Made by a program: the position numbers and the translations under genes
Notes under the pieces: model-generated
The model's input: the letters and a program-made list of their open reading frames with translations, nothing else
Databases searched by the model: none
Told to the model about the DNA's origin: nothing
Part shown: positions 36,645 through 44,740 of the stretch, piece by piece
Layout: each line of letters opens with the position of its first letter
Numbering within the stretch: the stretch's first letter is position 1
NCBI RefSeq assembly: GCF_025642975.1
Contig: NZ_JANZKJ010000011.1
Coordinates: 1-64,000 of the forward strand
DNA from: Pseudomonas sp. RIT-PI-S
GTDB taxonomy: Bacteria > Pseudomonadota > Gammaproteobacteria > Pseudomonadales > Pseudomonadaceae
DNA length: 64,000 bases
Reading direction: 5' to 3'

Positions 36645-37067
36645 GGTCATGGCTGCGCGCACTGAGCGCCACCACGCCCCGGAACCGCAACTCATCGCCA
36701 TCGAAGACATAGCGCGGCAGGAACCGGCGGTTCTCGCAGGGCAATGCGAGGTTCCTGCCCGCCGGTGCAGCCGCCTGCCCACCGGCTCGCCATTTGGTCG
36801 CGATCACGATTCGCCCATGAGCCAGTTCCGGCCCGCGGTCCGTGATCACCAGGTCCGCGCTGAAGATGCCCGCACCGACCTGCCGCCCTCGATGCGCACC
36901 AGATAGATGTGCGGCAGGCGTAACTTGAACAACTCGTCCAAGGAACCGGCTTGCTCGAGGTGGCTCGAGATGGTCGGTCGCCAGGGAGGGAAAAGCAGCC
37001 GGCCCGCGAAAGGCATACGCCGGCAAACGAGCAGAACCCGCAAACAGTGGCCTAGGAGGGTAAACAT
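36645..37067 (-). pseudogene. umuD: frameshifted umuD remnant
   Basis: This is an S24-type peptidase (UmuD) gene broken by frameshifts. Pieces in order on the minus strand: MFTLLGHCLRVLLVCRRMPFAG, then in another frame FPSLATDHLE, then LEQAGSLDELFKLRLPHIYLVRIEGG, then VGAGIFSADLVITDRGPELAHGRIVIA, and finally RFLPRYVFDGDELRFRGVVALS. These follow the UmuD order (cleavage-site region, catalytic Ser region, LVVDR, HGxIVIA, YP/P-I...GVV). The catalytic GDSM is replaced by GGRSV at a frame change. At least three shifts are needed, so no functional UmuD can be made. It is divergent from the SRAP gene, in the position typical of SOS genes. Confidence 0.75.
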
Positions 37068-37163
37068 AGGGGCAACACTGCCTACCTGCATTTACACATT
37101 GTTAACCTTTTTGGCGAGTCGATGGTCAATAAGGCAATGCTGGCAAAACGGTAGGTGGCAGCC

Positions 37164-37835
37164 GTGTGTGGAAGGTTTGTACAAGATCGAAGCCTGGCGG
37201 ATTATGTCGACTGGCTCGGGGTCACGCCCGCCAGCGGCTACGATGGCGTGCCTCTGGAGCGCTACAACATCGCCCCAACGGCGATGGTTAACGTCTTCCG
37301 AGGCACTGGCGAGGGAATACTGATTTCGGCGTTGGAATGGGGATGGCAGCCGTTTTGGGCCCAGGGCAAACGGCCACCTGCGATCAACGCGCGGGTGGAG
37401 ACGGTATCTTCTGGCGGTTTCTTTCGCGATGCCTGGCCAAACCGGCTGCTGGTGCCTGCGGCAGGCTGGTATGAGTGGGTGGTGGAGCCCGCGTCGCCGA
37501 AACGTAAGCAGCCTTATTTCATCCGCTTGAAGTCCGGAGAGCCGATGTTCTTCGCCGGGATCGGCCTCGAAGGTGAAGGATTCGTGATCCTGACGGCCGA
37601 TGCCATGGGCGGCCTACTCGACATCCATGACCGGCGTCCGATCGTGCTCGATCCTGACCTGGCTCGGGAATGGGTGAACCCCGCGACCACCCAGCAACGA
37701 GCCGAGGTGATTGCCGGAGAGTTGGGCACGGCCAGCGAGGCGTTTACCTGGTTCCCAGTGGGCGGAGCGGTTGGAAACGCGCGAAACCAAGGGGAGCAGT
37801 TGGTATTGCCGGTGGATTTGGCGCCGGATAGGTGA
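37164..37835 (+). CDS. SRAP-domain protein (YedK/HMCES type)
   Basis: This is a 223-residue SOS-response-associated peptidase-fold protein that crosslinks to abasic sites in single-stranded DNA through its N-terminal Cys. The start is GTG at 37164, which places Cys at residue 2 (M-CGRF), as the chemistry needs; a start three codons upstream would bury it. Other active-site residues are present: Asn in PAINARVET, Glu in AAGWYEWV, His in LDIHDRRP. The gene faces away from the broken umuDC remnant, a DNA-repair neighbourhood. It looks intact even though its neighbours are decayed. Confidence 0.92.
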   Translation: MCGRFVQDRSLADYVDWLGVTPASGYDGVPLERYNIAPTAMVNVFRGTGEGILISALEWGWQPFWAQGKRPPAINARVETVSSGGFFRDAWPNRLLVPAAGWYEWVVEPASPKRKQPYFIRLKSGEPMFFAGIGLEGEGFVILTADAMGGLLDIHDRRPIVLDPDLAREWVNPATTQQRAEVIAGELGTASEAFTWFPVGGAVGNARNQGEQLVLPVDLAPDR

Positions 37836-38075
37836 GCCGCAGGCATTCCACCCATCGCACCTTTAAACGCAAACTCCCCTTGCGTCGTGCCCCGCCATCG
37901 CCCAGTACCGTTGGGGGCAAATAGCACCGCCTATGCCCATGGGCTGCACAGGCGCCTTGCGCCGATCAGGAAAACAAAAAAACCGCAGACCATTGATCCG
38001 TGGGGCTTCTGATAACGAGGGGGATGCGGAACCGCTTTCGAATTGCGGAAATGATTTCTCGCAAGCCTGAATAAG

Positions 38076-38106
38076 AAAAGCCCCGTAAATCGCTGATTTA
38101 CGGGGC
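38076..38106 (-). terminator. intrinsic terminator after the tRNA-Gly/tRNA-Cys transcript
   Basis: On the minus strand, a perfect 12-bp stem GCCCCGTAAATC, loop AGC, then GATTTACGGGGC followed by TTTTC. It lies 9 bases after tRNA-Cys and should end the gacA-uvrC-pgsA-tRNA transcription unit. Confidence 0.9.
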
Positions 38107-38114
38107 TTCAATAA

Positions 38115-38188
38115 TGGAGGCCGAGGTCGGAATCGAACCGGCGTAGGCGGATTTGCAATCCGCAGCATAACCACTTTGCTACTCGGCC
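38115..38188 (-). tRNA. tRNA-Cys (anticodon GCA)
   Basis: A 74-base tRNA: acceptor GGCCGAG pairing with CTCGGCC, discriminator T, encoded CCA, anticodon stem around TTGCAAA giving GCA. The second of two tRNAs downstream of pgsA. Confidence 0.94.
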
Positions 38189-38225
38189 TCAAAACACCTG
38201 GCAAACAACTGCCCAGTGTTAAAAC

Positions 38226-38301
<76 letters not shown>

Positions 38302-38368
38302 GTCGTGTTGACGGGCGCCATTCTATCTAATCGGCAAGGCTCGTCAAGCCTTTGATTCAAAAAACCTT

Positions 38369-38926
38369 TTATTTTTTAACATTAGTGCTCAGGTGAGGTA
38401 GCGCGGCGCGCAGGTAATTGACCATCGACCAGAGGGTAAGCGCCGCAGAGATCAGCAACAAGGCGTAGCCAACCAGCACGATGAAAGTAAGGGCCGGTGG
38501 ATTGCCCAGCAGGATGATCAGCGCAACCATCTGGGCGGCGGTTTTCCACTTACCCAGGCTGGAGACGGCCACTTGCGCCCGAGCGCCGAGTTCGGCCATC
38601 CATTCCCGCAACGCGGAGACCACGATTTCGCGGCCGATGATCACTGCGGCGGGGAGGGTCAGCCACATGTTGGCGTGAGCCTGCACCAGCAGCACCAGCG
38701 CGACCGCCACCATCAGCTTGTCGGCAACCGGGTCCAGGAAGGCGCCGAAGGGAGTGCTCTGCTCCAGGCGCCGCGCCAGGTAGCCATCCAGCCAGTCCGT
38801 TGCGGCCGCCACGGCAAATACGCTGCTGGCCGCCAGATAGCTCCAGTGATAGGGAAGATAAAACAGCAGGATGAAGATCGGAATCAGCGCGACGCGTAGG
38901 ACGGTAAGGATATTAGGAATATTCAT
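38369..38926 (-). CDS. pgsA: CDP-diacylglycerol-glycerol-3-phosphate 3-phosphatidyltransferase
   Basis: PgsA makes phosphatidylglycerol phosphate from CDP-diacylglycerol and glycerol-3-phosphate at the inner membrane, the committed step to phosphatidylglycerol and cardiolipin. It is 185 residues long, with several membrane helices and the CDP-alcohol phosphatidyltransferase signature [27 protein letters not shown] spread over residues about 58-84 (DG-x2-AR-x8-G-x3-D-x3-D). The ATG at 38926 ([11 protein letters not shown]) is used; a GTG two codons upstream is possible. It follows uvrC and precedes two tRNAs. Confidence 0.95.
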   Translation of the reverse strand: MNIPNILTVLRVALIPIFILLFYLPYHWSYLAASSVFAVAAATDWLDGYLARRLEQSTPFGAFLDPVADKLMVAVALVLLVQAHANMWLTLPAAVIIGREIVVSALREWMAELGARAQVAVSSLGKWKTAAQMVALIILLGNPPALTFIVLVGYALLLISAALTLWSMVNYLRAALPHLSTNVKK

Positions 38927-38958
38927 CGGCACGACTGGCAGCAGGTTGAACGGCCATT

Positions 38959-40782
38959 CTACTCGCTGTGCAGGTTCGCATAAATCGACTCGGCCAGCTT
39001 TTTGCTGATCCCGGGCGCCTTGGCGATTTCGTCGACGCTCGCCCTGGCGAGTTCCTGCAGGCCACCAAAGTGCTTGAGCAGGTCGCGGCGGCGCTTCGGC
39101 CCTACCCCGTCGATCCCCTCGAGCGTGGAGGTTTTCCGCGCCTTGCCGCGCCGCGCACGGTGCCCGGTGATGGCGAAACGGTGCGCCTCGTCGCGAATCT
39201 GCTGAATCAGGTGCAACGCGGGCGAGTCTGCCTTGAGGGTGAACTCGTTGCTGGCGTCGTTGAGGTACAGGGTTTCGAAACCGGCCTTGCGGGTCACCCC
39301 CTTGGCCACGCCGATCAGGATCAGCTCCGGCACCTCGAGGGTTTGCAGCACCTCGCGGGCCATGTTCAGTTGCCCCTTGCCGCCGTCCACCAGCAGCACG
39401 TCCGGCAGCTTGCCCTCGCCGTTCTTGATCTTGCCGAAACGGCGGGTCAGCGCCTGATGCATGGCGGCATAGTCGTCGCCGGCGGTTACCCCTTCGATGT
39501 TATAGCGGCGGTAATCGGACTTGATCGGCCCTTCGGGGCCAAACACCACACAGGAGGCGACCGTCGCCTCGCCGCTGGAATGGCTGATGTCATAGCACTC
39601 CAGCCGCTGGGGTGGCTCGTCCAGGCCAAGCACGTCGGCAAGGGCGTCGAAACGAGCCGTCACATGCTGGCGGTTGGCCAAGCGCGCAGCCAGCGCCTGC
39701 TCGGCGTTAGTCACCGCCAGCTGTTGCCAGCGCGCGCGCGTGCCGCGAACGCGATGGCTGACCGCAAGCTCCCGCCCACGCAAGGTGTCTACCGCATCCA
39801 CCAGCGCTTCGATGTCCTCGGGCAAGGTGTTGACAATGATCTCCGTCGGCAGCTCGCGCTCGGAGCTACCCAGGTAGTACTGGGACAGAAACGCCGACAT
39901 GACCTCGTCGAGTTCTTCCTCGATACCTACCTGTGGAAAGAAATTCTTACTACCCAATACCCGACCGCCGCGCACGCTGATCAGGTGAACGCAGGCGCCG
40001 CCTGGATTGACGAAGGCGGCAATGACGTCCACGTCGCCGGTGCCGCCTTCCATGCTCTGCTGGTCCTGGACCCGCCGCAGCACACCGATCTGGTCGCGCA
40101 GCTCCGCCGCTTTCTCGAAGTCCAGGTCCATGGCCGCGCGCTCCATGGTCTGCGACAGCTCGTTGGTGAGCTGATGGCTGCGCCCTTCCAGGAACATGAT
40201 CGAATGGCGCACGTCTTCGGCGTATTCAGGGGTTTCCACCGCGCGCACGCAGGGCGCCTTGCAGCGCTTGATCTGATACTGCAGGCACGGCCGGGTACGG
40301 TTCTTGAAATAACTATCCTCGCACTGGCGCACCTGGAAGGTTTTCTGCAACAGGCTCAGGCTCTCACGGATGGCACCCGCGCTGGGATAAGGGCCGAAAT
40401 ACCGGCCTTTGCCCTTCTTCGCCCCGCGATGAATGCTCAACCGGGGAAACTCGGCGTCCGAGAGGTACACATACGGGTAGGATTTGTCGTCGCGCAACAG
40501 GATGTTGTACGGCGGCCGCCACTCTTTGATCAGGGTCTGCTCGAGCAGCAGGGCCTCGGTTTCGTTGCCCGTGATGGTGGTTTCGACCTGGGCGATATGC
40601 CCTACCAGGGCAGCCGTCTTCGGCGCCAGGCCGGTTTTGCGAAAGTAGCTGGCAAGGCGTTTTTTCAGGTTGCGGGCCTTGCCCACGTACAACAGGCGGC
40701 CGCCCTCGTCGAACATCCGATAGACGCCGGGGTGGCCGCTGCAGGTCGCGAGAAAGGCGGCCGGATCGAAAATCTGGGTCAT
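38959..40782 (-). CDS. uvrC: excinuclease ABC subunit C
   Basis: UvrC makes the dual incision in nucleotide-excision repair after UvrAB damage recognition. The 607-residue length is normal. The GIY-YIG nuclease domain is at the start ([26 protein letters not shown]), UVR motif near 200-235 ([19 protein letters not shown]), the RNase H-like C-terminal nuclease domain around 385-500 ([22 protein letters not shown]), and tandem helix-hairpin-helix at the end. It starts 2 bases after the gacA stop, the conserved gacA-uvrC coupling of gammaproteobacteria. Confidence 0.98.
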   Translation of the reverse strand: MTQIFDPAAFLATCSGHPGVYRMFDEGGRLLYVGKARNLKKRLASYFRKTGLAPKTAALVGHIAQVETTITGNETEALLLEQTLIKEWRPPYNILLRDDKSYPYVYLSDAEFPRLSIHRGAKKGKGRYFGPYPSAGAIRESLSLLQKTFQVRQCEDSYFKNRTRPCLQYQIKRCKAPCVRAVETPEYAEDVRHSIMFLEGRSHQLTNELSQTMERAAMDLDFEKAAELRDQIGVLRRVQDQQSMEGGTGDVDVIAAFVNPGGACVHLISVRGGRVLGSKNFFPQVGIEEELDEVMSAFLSQYYLGSSERELPTEIIVNTLPEDIEALVDAVDTLRGRELAVSHRVRGTRARWQQLAVTNAEQALAARLANRQHVTARFDALADVLGLDEPPQRLECYDISHSSGEATVASCVVFGPEGPIKSDYRRYNIEGVTAGDDYAAMHQALTRRFGKIKNGEGKLPDVLLVDGGKGQLNMAREVLQTLEVPELILIGVAKGVTRKAGFETLYLNDASNEFTLKADSPALHLIQQIRDEAHRFAITGHRARRGKARKTSTLEGIDGVGPKRRRDLLKHFGGLQELARASVDEIAKAPGISKKLAESIYANLHSE

Positions 40783-40784
40783 TT

Positions 40785-41429
40785 TTACGCGTTAGCGTCA
40801 ACCATGCCGTGGCGAACGGCCAGTAAGGTCAGCTCGACGTCACTGGTGATGGAAAGCTTTTCGAAGATGCGATACCGGTAGGTATTGACCGTCTTGGGCG
40901 ACAGGCAAAGCCGATCGGAAATATTCTGCACCTTCTGGCAGCCAACGATCATGAGCGCGATCTGGATTTCCCGCTCGGACAACAGATCGAAGGGGGACGC
41001 CGTGGTTTGCGGCTGGAAGGACTTGAGCGCCAGCTGCTGGGCAATCTGCGGGCTGATGTACCGCTGCCCGGCGAACACCAGCCGTATGGCCTGGACCATT
41101 TCGGTCAACCCGGCGCCCTTGGTCAGGTAGCCCGCTGCCCCGGCCTGCAACAGGCGCGTGGGGAACGGGTCCTCCTCGCAAACCGTCACCACCACCACTT
41201 TTACGTCCGGATGGCTGCGCAGCATCTTGCGGGTGGCCTCCAGGCCTCCGATGCCGGGCATTTTCACGTCCATCAGGACTACGTCGGGCTTGAGATCCCG
41301 CGCCGCCTTTAGCGCTTCTTCCCCGGATTCCGCCTGGCCAACCACTTGAAGCCCGTCGATATCAGACAGCATTCGAGTAATGCCTGTGCGTACCAGATCG
41401 TGATCGTCGACCACTAGCACCCTAATCAA
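40785..41429 (-). CDS. gacA: response regulator GacA (UvrY)
   Basis: GacA is the response regulator of the GacS/GacA system that switches on small RNAs of the Rsm pathway and so controls secondary metabolism, biofilm and exoproducts. It is 214 residues long: receiver with acidic VDDHD at the start and phospho-Asp54 in [11 protein letters not shown], Lys in GYLTKGAG, and a LuxR-type HTH at the end ([12 protein letters not shown]...[19 protein letters not shown]). It heads the gacA-uvrC-pgsA-tRNA unit. Its presence near the novel operon at 44.7 kb is of interest because Gac often controls such metabolites. Confidence 0.97.
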   Translation of the reverse strand: MIRVLVVDDHDLVRTGITRMLSDIDGLQVVGQAESGEEALKAARDLKPDVVLMDVKMPGIGGLEATRKMLRSHPDVKVVVVTVCEEDPFPTRLLQAGAAGYLTKGAGLTEMVQAIRLVFAGQRYISPQIAQQLALKSFQPQTTASPFDLLSEREIQIALMIVGCQKVQNISDRLCLSPKTVNTYRYRIFEKLSITSDVELTLLAVRHGMVDANA

Positions 41430-41523
41430 GCAGACACCTCTCGTTACGCTTTACATTCAGGACGGTACATTAACAAAGTTCGGTGGCACGAACCTAGGGT
41501 TAAACGAAAACAGCGGCCAGCAT

Positions 41524-41880
41524 TTAACGGCGGCGCTTGCCGTCGGGCATCTTCACCGGGGCGATGGCCGCCACCGCGTCGGCCATGCCGGCAAAGGCCT
41601 GGCGAGCGGCCTGAGGCAATGCCCGATAGCTGGCCAGTAGCTGGGCCTCGTCCGCGCCGAGCTGATCGGCGGGCTGTGCCATGCGCTCGCCGGTCAATAC
41701 ATACAGCACGTCGACACCCTTTTGCGCTACCGCGGCGAGATAGTCTGCCTTGGGCCAGCGCTCGCCGCTTTCATATTTGCCCTGGGCATTGGGTTCCACC
41801 CCGCCAATCTCCCCAAAAGCCCGCTGGGTCAGTTTCATGCGCTCGCGCTCCTCGCGGATGCGAGAACCAATTCCAGTCAT
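41524..41880 (-). CDS. phage-type XRE/helix-turn-helix regulator
   Basis: This is a 118-residue HTH regulator. The helix-turn-helix lies at residues about 3-55 (RIREERERMKLTQRAFGEIGGVEPNAQGKYESGERWP), followed by a VDVLYVLTGER segment typical of phage repressors and by a basic KMPDGKRRR tail. I use the ATG at 41880, preceded by AAGGA; the open frame upstream has no homology. It is divergent from a BcepMu gp16-like gene, with palindromic repeats between them that look like its operators. Probably a prophage or tailocin remnant regulator. Confidence 0.82.
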   Translation of the reverse strand: MTGIGSRIREERERMKLTQRAFGEIGGVEPNAQGKYESGERWPKADYLAAVAQKGVDVLYVLTGERMAQPADQLGADEAQLLASYRALPQAARQAFAGMADAVAAIAPVKMPDGKRRR

Positions 41881-41902
41881 TTGAATGTATAATCCTTCCC
41901 GA

Positions 41903-41931
41903 AACACCCAAAGGGGTGTTGACTCCAACAC
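41903..41931. promoter_or_regulatory. two overlapping palindromes, probable XRE operator
   Basis: AACACCC-AAAG-GGGTGTT (41903-41920) is a perfect inverted repeat. It overlaps a second one, GTGTTG-ACTC-CAACAC (41916-41931). They lie in the 80-base gap between the divergent XRE and gp16-like genes, as repressor operators do. The shared half is GTGTTG/CAACAC-like. Confidence 0.7.
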
Positions 41932-41960
41932 TGTTAAATCAAACGAAACGGACTTGAACT

Positions 41961-42203
41961 ATGCACGGTATACGGACTGCCGCACAAGCAAGAGCTTGGC
42001 TGGATCGTCAGGGGAAATCGGTTCAACAATTCGCTCGGGAGCATGGCGTCGACGCCGCAACCACCTACCAGGTGTTGTCTGGCCGCAAGAAGGGGCGACG
42101 CGGCGAGGCCCATAAGGTGGCGGTTCTGCTGGGGATGAAGGATGGGGTCATTCCTATCGAAGCCGAGCCGCGGCTCCGGGAAGCTCAGGCGACGCCCAGC
42201 TGA
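41961..42203 (+). CDS. BcepMu gp16-like small DNA-binding protein
   Basis: This is an 80-residue basic protein, MHGIRTAAQARAWLDRQGKSVQQFAREHGVDAATTYQVLSGRKKGRRGEAHKVAVLLGMK. The pattern 'AREHGV...TYQVLSGRKKGRRGEAHKVAVLLG' is that of the phage-associated family first named for BcepMu gp16, thought to bind DNA by an HTH. It shares a divergent regulatory region with the XRE gene and overlaps the 3' end of the sirtuin gene on the other strand by 19 bases. Confidence 0.8.
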   Translation: MHGIRTAAQARAWLDRQGKSVQQFAREHGVDAATTYQVLSGRKKGRRGEAHKVAVLLGMKDGVIPIEAEPRLREAQATPS

Positions 42204-43030
42204 TCGGCGAGCCAGGGCAAGGCGCCCTCGCAGGGCTGGCGCACCTTCAGGGCGAGCAAGGCGTCAGCCCGGGTTCGCCCCAGGTTGATGGCCAACAGAG
42301 GCTTGCCCTGGCGAGACATTTCCAGACACAAACGATAACTCGAATAGGCCATCAGTGACGATCCCACCACCAGCATCGCGGCGGCCCGCTCGGTCGCCTC
42401 CCAGGCGGCGCGGGCAGTGGGCGGAGCAACCCCGTCACCGAAGAACACCACATCCGGCTTGAGCCGGTCGCCGCCGCACACCGGGCAGCGCGGCAGGTTG
42501 AACTGCTCGAGGAAGGTCGCCGCCAAATGGGCGTCGCCATCGGGTGCCAGCACCGCGCGTACCTCCTGCAAAGACGGGTTGGCCGCTTCCAGGGCGGCTT
42601 GCATGGTGGCGCGCGGCAGCGTTTTAGCGCAATCCAGGCACACCACTCGGTGCAGATTGCCGTGCAGCTCGATGACCTCGGTGCTGCCGGCACGCTCGTG
42701 CAGGCCATCGACGTTCTGCGTGATCACTGACGTGATCAGCCCAGCCGCCTGCAGCCGTGCCAACGCCTGGTGAGCCGGGTTCGGGAGCGCATCGTCGACC
42801 CCGTGCCAACCGACCATCGCCCGTGCCCAGTACCGTTTGCGCGCAGAAAGTGAATTGACGAATTCCTGATGCATCATCGGGGCGTTGCCACGCCGAACGC
42901 CTTCGGTGTCGCGGTAATCGGGAATACCCGACGCCGTACTGATGCCGGCACCGGTCAGGGCGAGCACCGGTTCCCTGGCGAGCCGCTGGCAGAGGGCCGA
43001 TAGCGCCTCACAAGCTTGGGTCTCATCCAT
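42185..43030 (-). CDS. Sir2-family NAD-dependent protein deacylase
   Basis: This is a 281-residue sirtuin. It has the NAD-binding GAGISTASGIPDYRD near residue 26, the TQNVDGLHERAG motif, the catalytic His in ELHGNLHRVVC, and a zinc-binding set CLDC...CPVC. The C-terminal VGSSLMAYSSYRL and NLGRTRADALL are as in class II/III bacterial sirtuins. Role: removes acetyl or other acyl groups from lysine. The ATG at 43030 is preceded by GGAGG with proper spacing and is preferred over the ATG four codons upstream. It is convergent with the gp16-like gene, which overlaps it by 19 bases. Confidence 0.93.
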   Translation of the reverse strand: MDETQACEALSALCQRLAREPVLALTGAGISTASGIPDYRDTEGVRRGNAPMMHQEFVNSLSARKRYWARAMVGWHGVDDALPNPAHQALARLQAAGLITSVITQNVDGLHERAGSTEVIELHGNLHRVVCLDCAKTLPRATMQAALEAANPSLQEVRAVLAPDGDAHLAATFLEQFNLPRCPVCGGDRLKPDVVFFGDGVAPPTARAAWEATERAAAMLVVGSSLMAYSSYRLCLEMSRQGKPLLAINLGRTRADALLALKVRQPCEGALPWLADQLGVA

Positions 43031-43083
43031 CACCACCTCCATGACAGCCTGGGGCGGCCGGGCCCGCTGGCGTGTCTGGAAGG

Positions 43084-44568
43084 TTAAACCAGCTTGTGCG
43101 TTTTAGCGCTGGATTGCGACGAACATCCCGCCAGGCCAAACAGCGCTCGGGCCCGAACGGGGTCGAAATGGGCCACGTTGATCCGCAGCCAGGGTGTATC
43201 TGCCCCGCTTGCACTGAACAGCCTGCCGGGAGCCAACAGCACGCGCTGCTGCGCCGCCGCTTCGATAAACGCCGCCGTGGTCGGCAAGCGGGAATGCCGA
43301 ACCCAGAGGAACATGCCTTCGCACGGGAGGTGATAGAGCTCCCAGCCCCACCCTTGCAGCGCCTGTTGCGCCTGCGCCTGGGCGGTTTGCAAGCGGCGGC
43401 GGACCTGGCGCAAGTGCCGCTCATAGCTACCATCGGCCAGGATGGCGCCGAGAAATCGCTCGCAGAAGCTGGGCACGGCCACGCAGGTGAGCAGTTTCAG
43501 GTCGGCGAGCCGGGCCACGCACTCGGCCTGCGCCACCACATAACCAACCCGCAGGTTCGCCGACAGGGTCTTGGAAAAGCTGCCCACGTAAATCACGTTC
43601 GCCATGCCTTCGAGGCTGGCCAGGCGATGACCACCTTCGGAAGAAAAATCCCCGTAAACATCATCCTCGATGATCAGCATGCCGTGGTCAGCACTCAACT
43701 TGAGCAAGGCGCACGCCTGCCGCGGGCCGAGCGAGGTCCCGGTAGGGTTATGTAGCCGCGCGTTGATAAAGAAGGCCCGCACCGGGCCTGCGCGCAAATG
43801 GCTGCCTACCGCTTCGATGTCAGGCCCCTCGCCCAGGCGTGGCACACCCAACACCTGCGCCCCGCGCAGGCGAAGCAGTTGCACCAGGCTGCTGTTACAG
43901 GGGTCGTCCACCAGTACCCGGTCGCCCGGCTGGACCAACAGCCTGATCAGCAAGTCCAGGGCCTGGGTCGCGCCCAGCGTGGTGAGGATGTTCGCCGGGG
44001 CCACCGGTACGCCCAAACGCCCGCAAAGGTGGCGGGCCAGCGCCTCGCGCAGCGGCAGATAACCGGCAGGGTCCCCATACTCCACCAGTGAACTGCGGGC
44101 GAAGTTGGCCGTACGGCGAATGACCCGGGCCAGCGAGTGAGTATCGGTCCAGTCGGCTGGCAACCAACCACAGCCCAGCTTCATCGACTCGCCGGGGGCC
44201 TGGAAGAACGCCCAGAACGGGTCCAGTTCGGTACTTGGCCGCTTCACCCGCGCAGGCTTGGGCACCGCCACGGGCGCCACTGGCGGCTGCGCCTGGGCCA
44301 CCGCGAAATACCCCCGCCCTGGGTTCGCCACGACCAGGCCAAGGGCCTCGAGCCGTTCATAGGCGCGCACCACGCCGTGGAAGCTCAGGCCGGGGCGTGC
44401 CGCCCACTGGCGGATGGAAGGCAACTGCTCGCCGGGCCGTACCGTGCCGTTCGCCAGCGCCTTGCTGATTTCTCGAAAGGCCCGCTGCGCGGGGCCCTCG
44501 CGACTACCTATAGGGACCATTGCCTCGCCGTTTCGCTTGCTGGACGCCACCGGACTGTAGCGCCCCAT
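43084..44568 (-). CDS. MocR-type (GntR HTH + aminotransferase domain) regulator
   Basis: This is a PLP-binding MocR/PdxR-family transcription factor of about 494 residues. An N-terminal winged HTH (AFREISKALANGTVRPGEQLPSIRQWAARPGLS) is joined by a Pro-rich linker (AQAQPPVAPVAVPKPARVKRP) to a fold-type I aminotransferase domain with the PLP lysine in VGSFSKTLSANLRVGY and NPTGTSLG. Such regulators bind direct or inverted repeats in divergent promoters and respond to PLP or an amino acid. It is divergent from the KamA-like operon, with a palindrome in between, so it is the probable regulator of that operon. The start is uncertain: ATGs at 44580 and 44520 are alternatives. Confidence 0.88.
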   Translation of the reverse strand: MGRYSPVASSKRNGEAMVPIGSREGPAQRAFREISKALANGTVRPGEQLPSIRQWAARPGLSFHGVVRAYERLEALGLVVANPGRGYFAVAQAQPPVAPVAVPKPARVKRPSTELDPFWAFFQAPGESMKLGCGWLPADWTDTHSLARVIRRTANFARSSLVEYGDPAGYLPLREALARHLCGRLGVPVAPANILTTLGATQALDLLIRLLVQPGDRVLVDDPCNSSLVQLLRLRGAQVLGVPRLGEGPDIEAVGSHLRAGPVRAFFINARLHNPTGTSLGPRQACALLKLSADHGMLIIEDDVYGDFSSEGGHRLASLEGMANVIYVGSFSKTLSANLRVGYVVAQAECVARLADLKLLTCVAVPSFCERFLGAILADGSYERHLRQVRRRLQTAQAQAQQALQGWGWELYHLPCEGMFLWVRHSRLPTTAAFIEAAAQQRVLLAPGRLFSASGADTPWLRINVAHFDPVRARALFGLAGCSSQSSAKTHKLV

Positions 44569-44629
44569 CGCCGCGACCATAACCCCTTGCCGGGGAAAAA
44601 GGTCCCTACCCCTCAGTGTTAGGCCACGG

Positions 44630-44646
44630 GCGCTAACAGTTAGCGC
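44630..44646. promoter_or_regulatory. palindrome in the MocR/KamA intergenic region
   Basis: GCGCTAA-CAG-TTAGCGC, a perfect 7-bp inverted repeat with a 3-base centre. It lies between the divergent MocR-type gene and the radical SAM operon, about 95 bases before the latter's start. A third copy of the half-site, GTGTTAGG, lies about 20 bases away at 44616. Good candidate for the MocR operator. Confidence 0.6.
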
Positions 44647-44740
44647 GTCTATCCCGGCCACCGTGAGGCCCACGACCGGACCAGCCCCCTATGATCGCCC
44701 CATGCCCTGCGGGGCACGCTTGGACACTCAAGGAGGCGAG

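Noticed and set aside
31031..37163. Search for a repeat of the tRNA-Leu 3' end as an attachment site
   Set aside because: No second copy of the 3' end sequence was noticed by eye in the window; no integrase either.
37080..37163. Possible LexA box between umuD remnant and SRAP gene
   Set aside because: No pair of CTG/CAG half-sites with the right spacing and AT-rich centre was found by eye.
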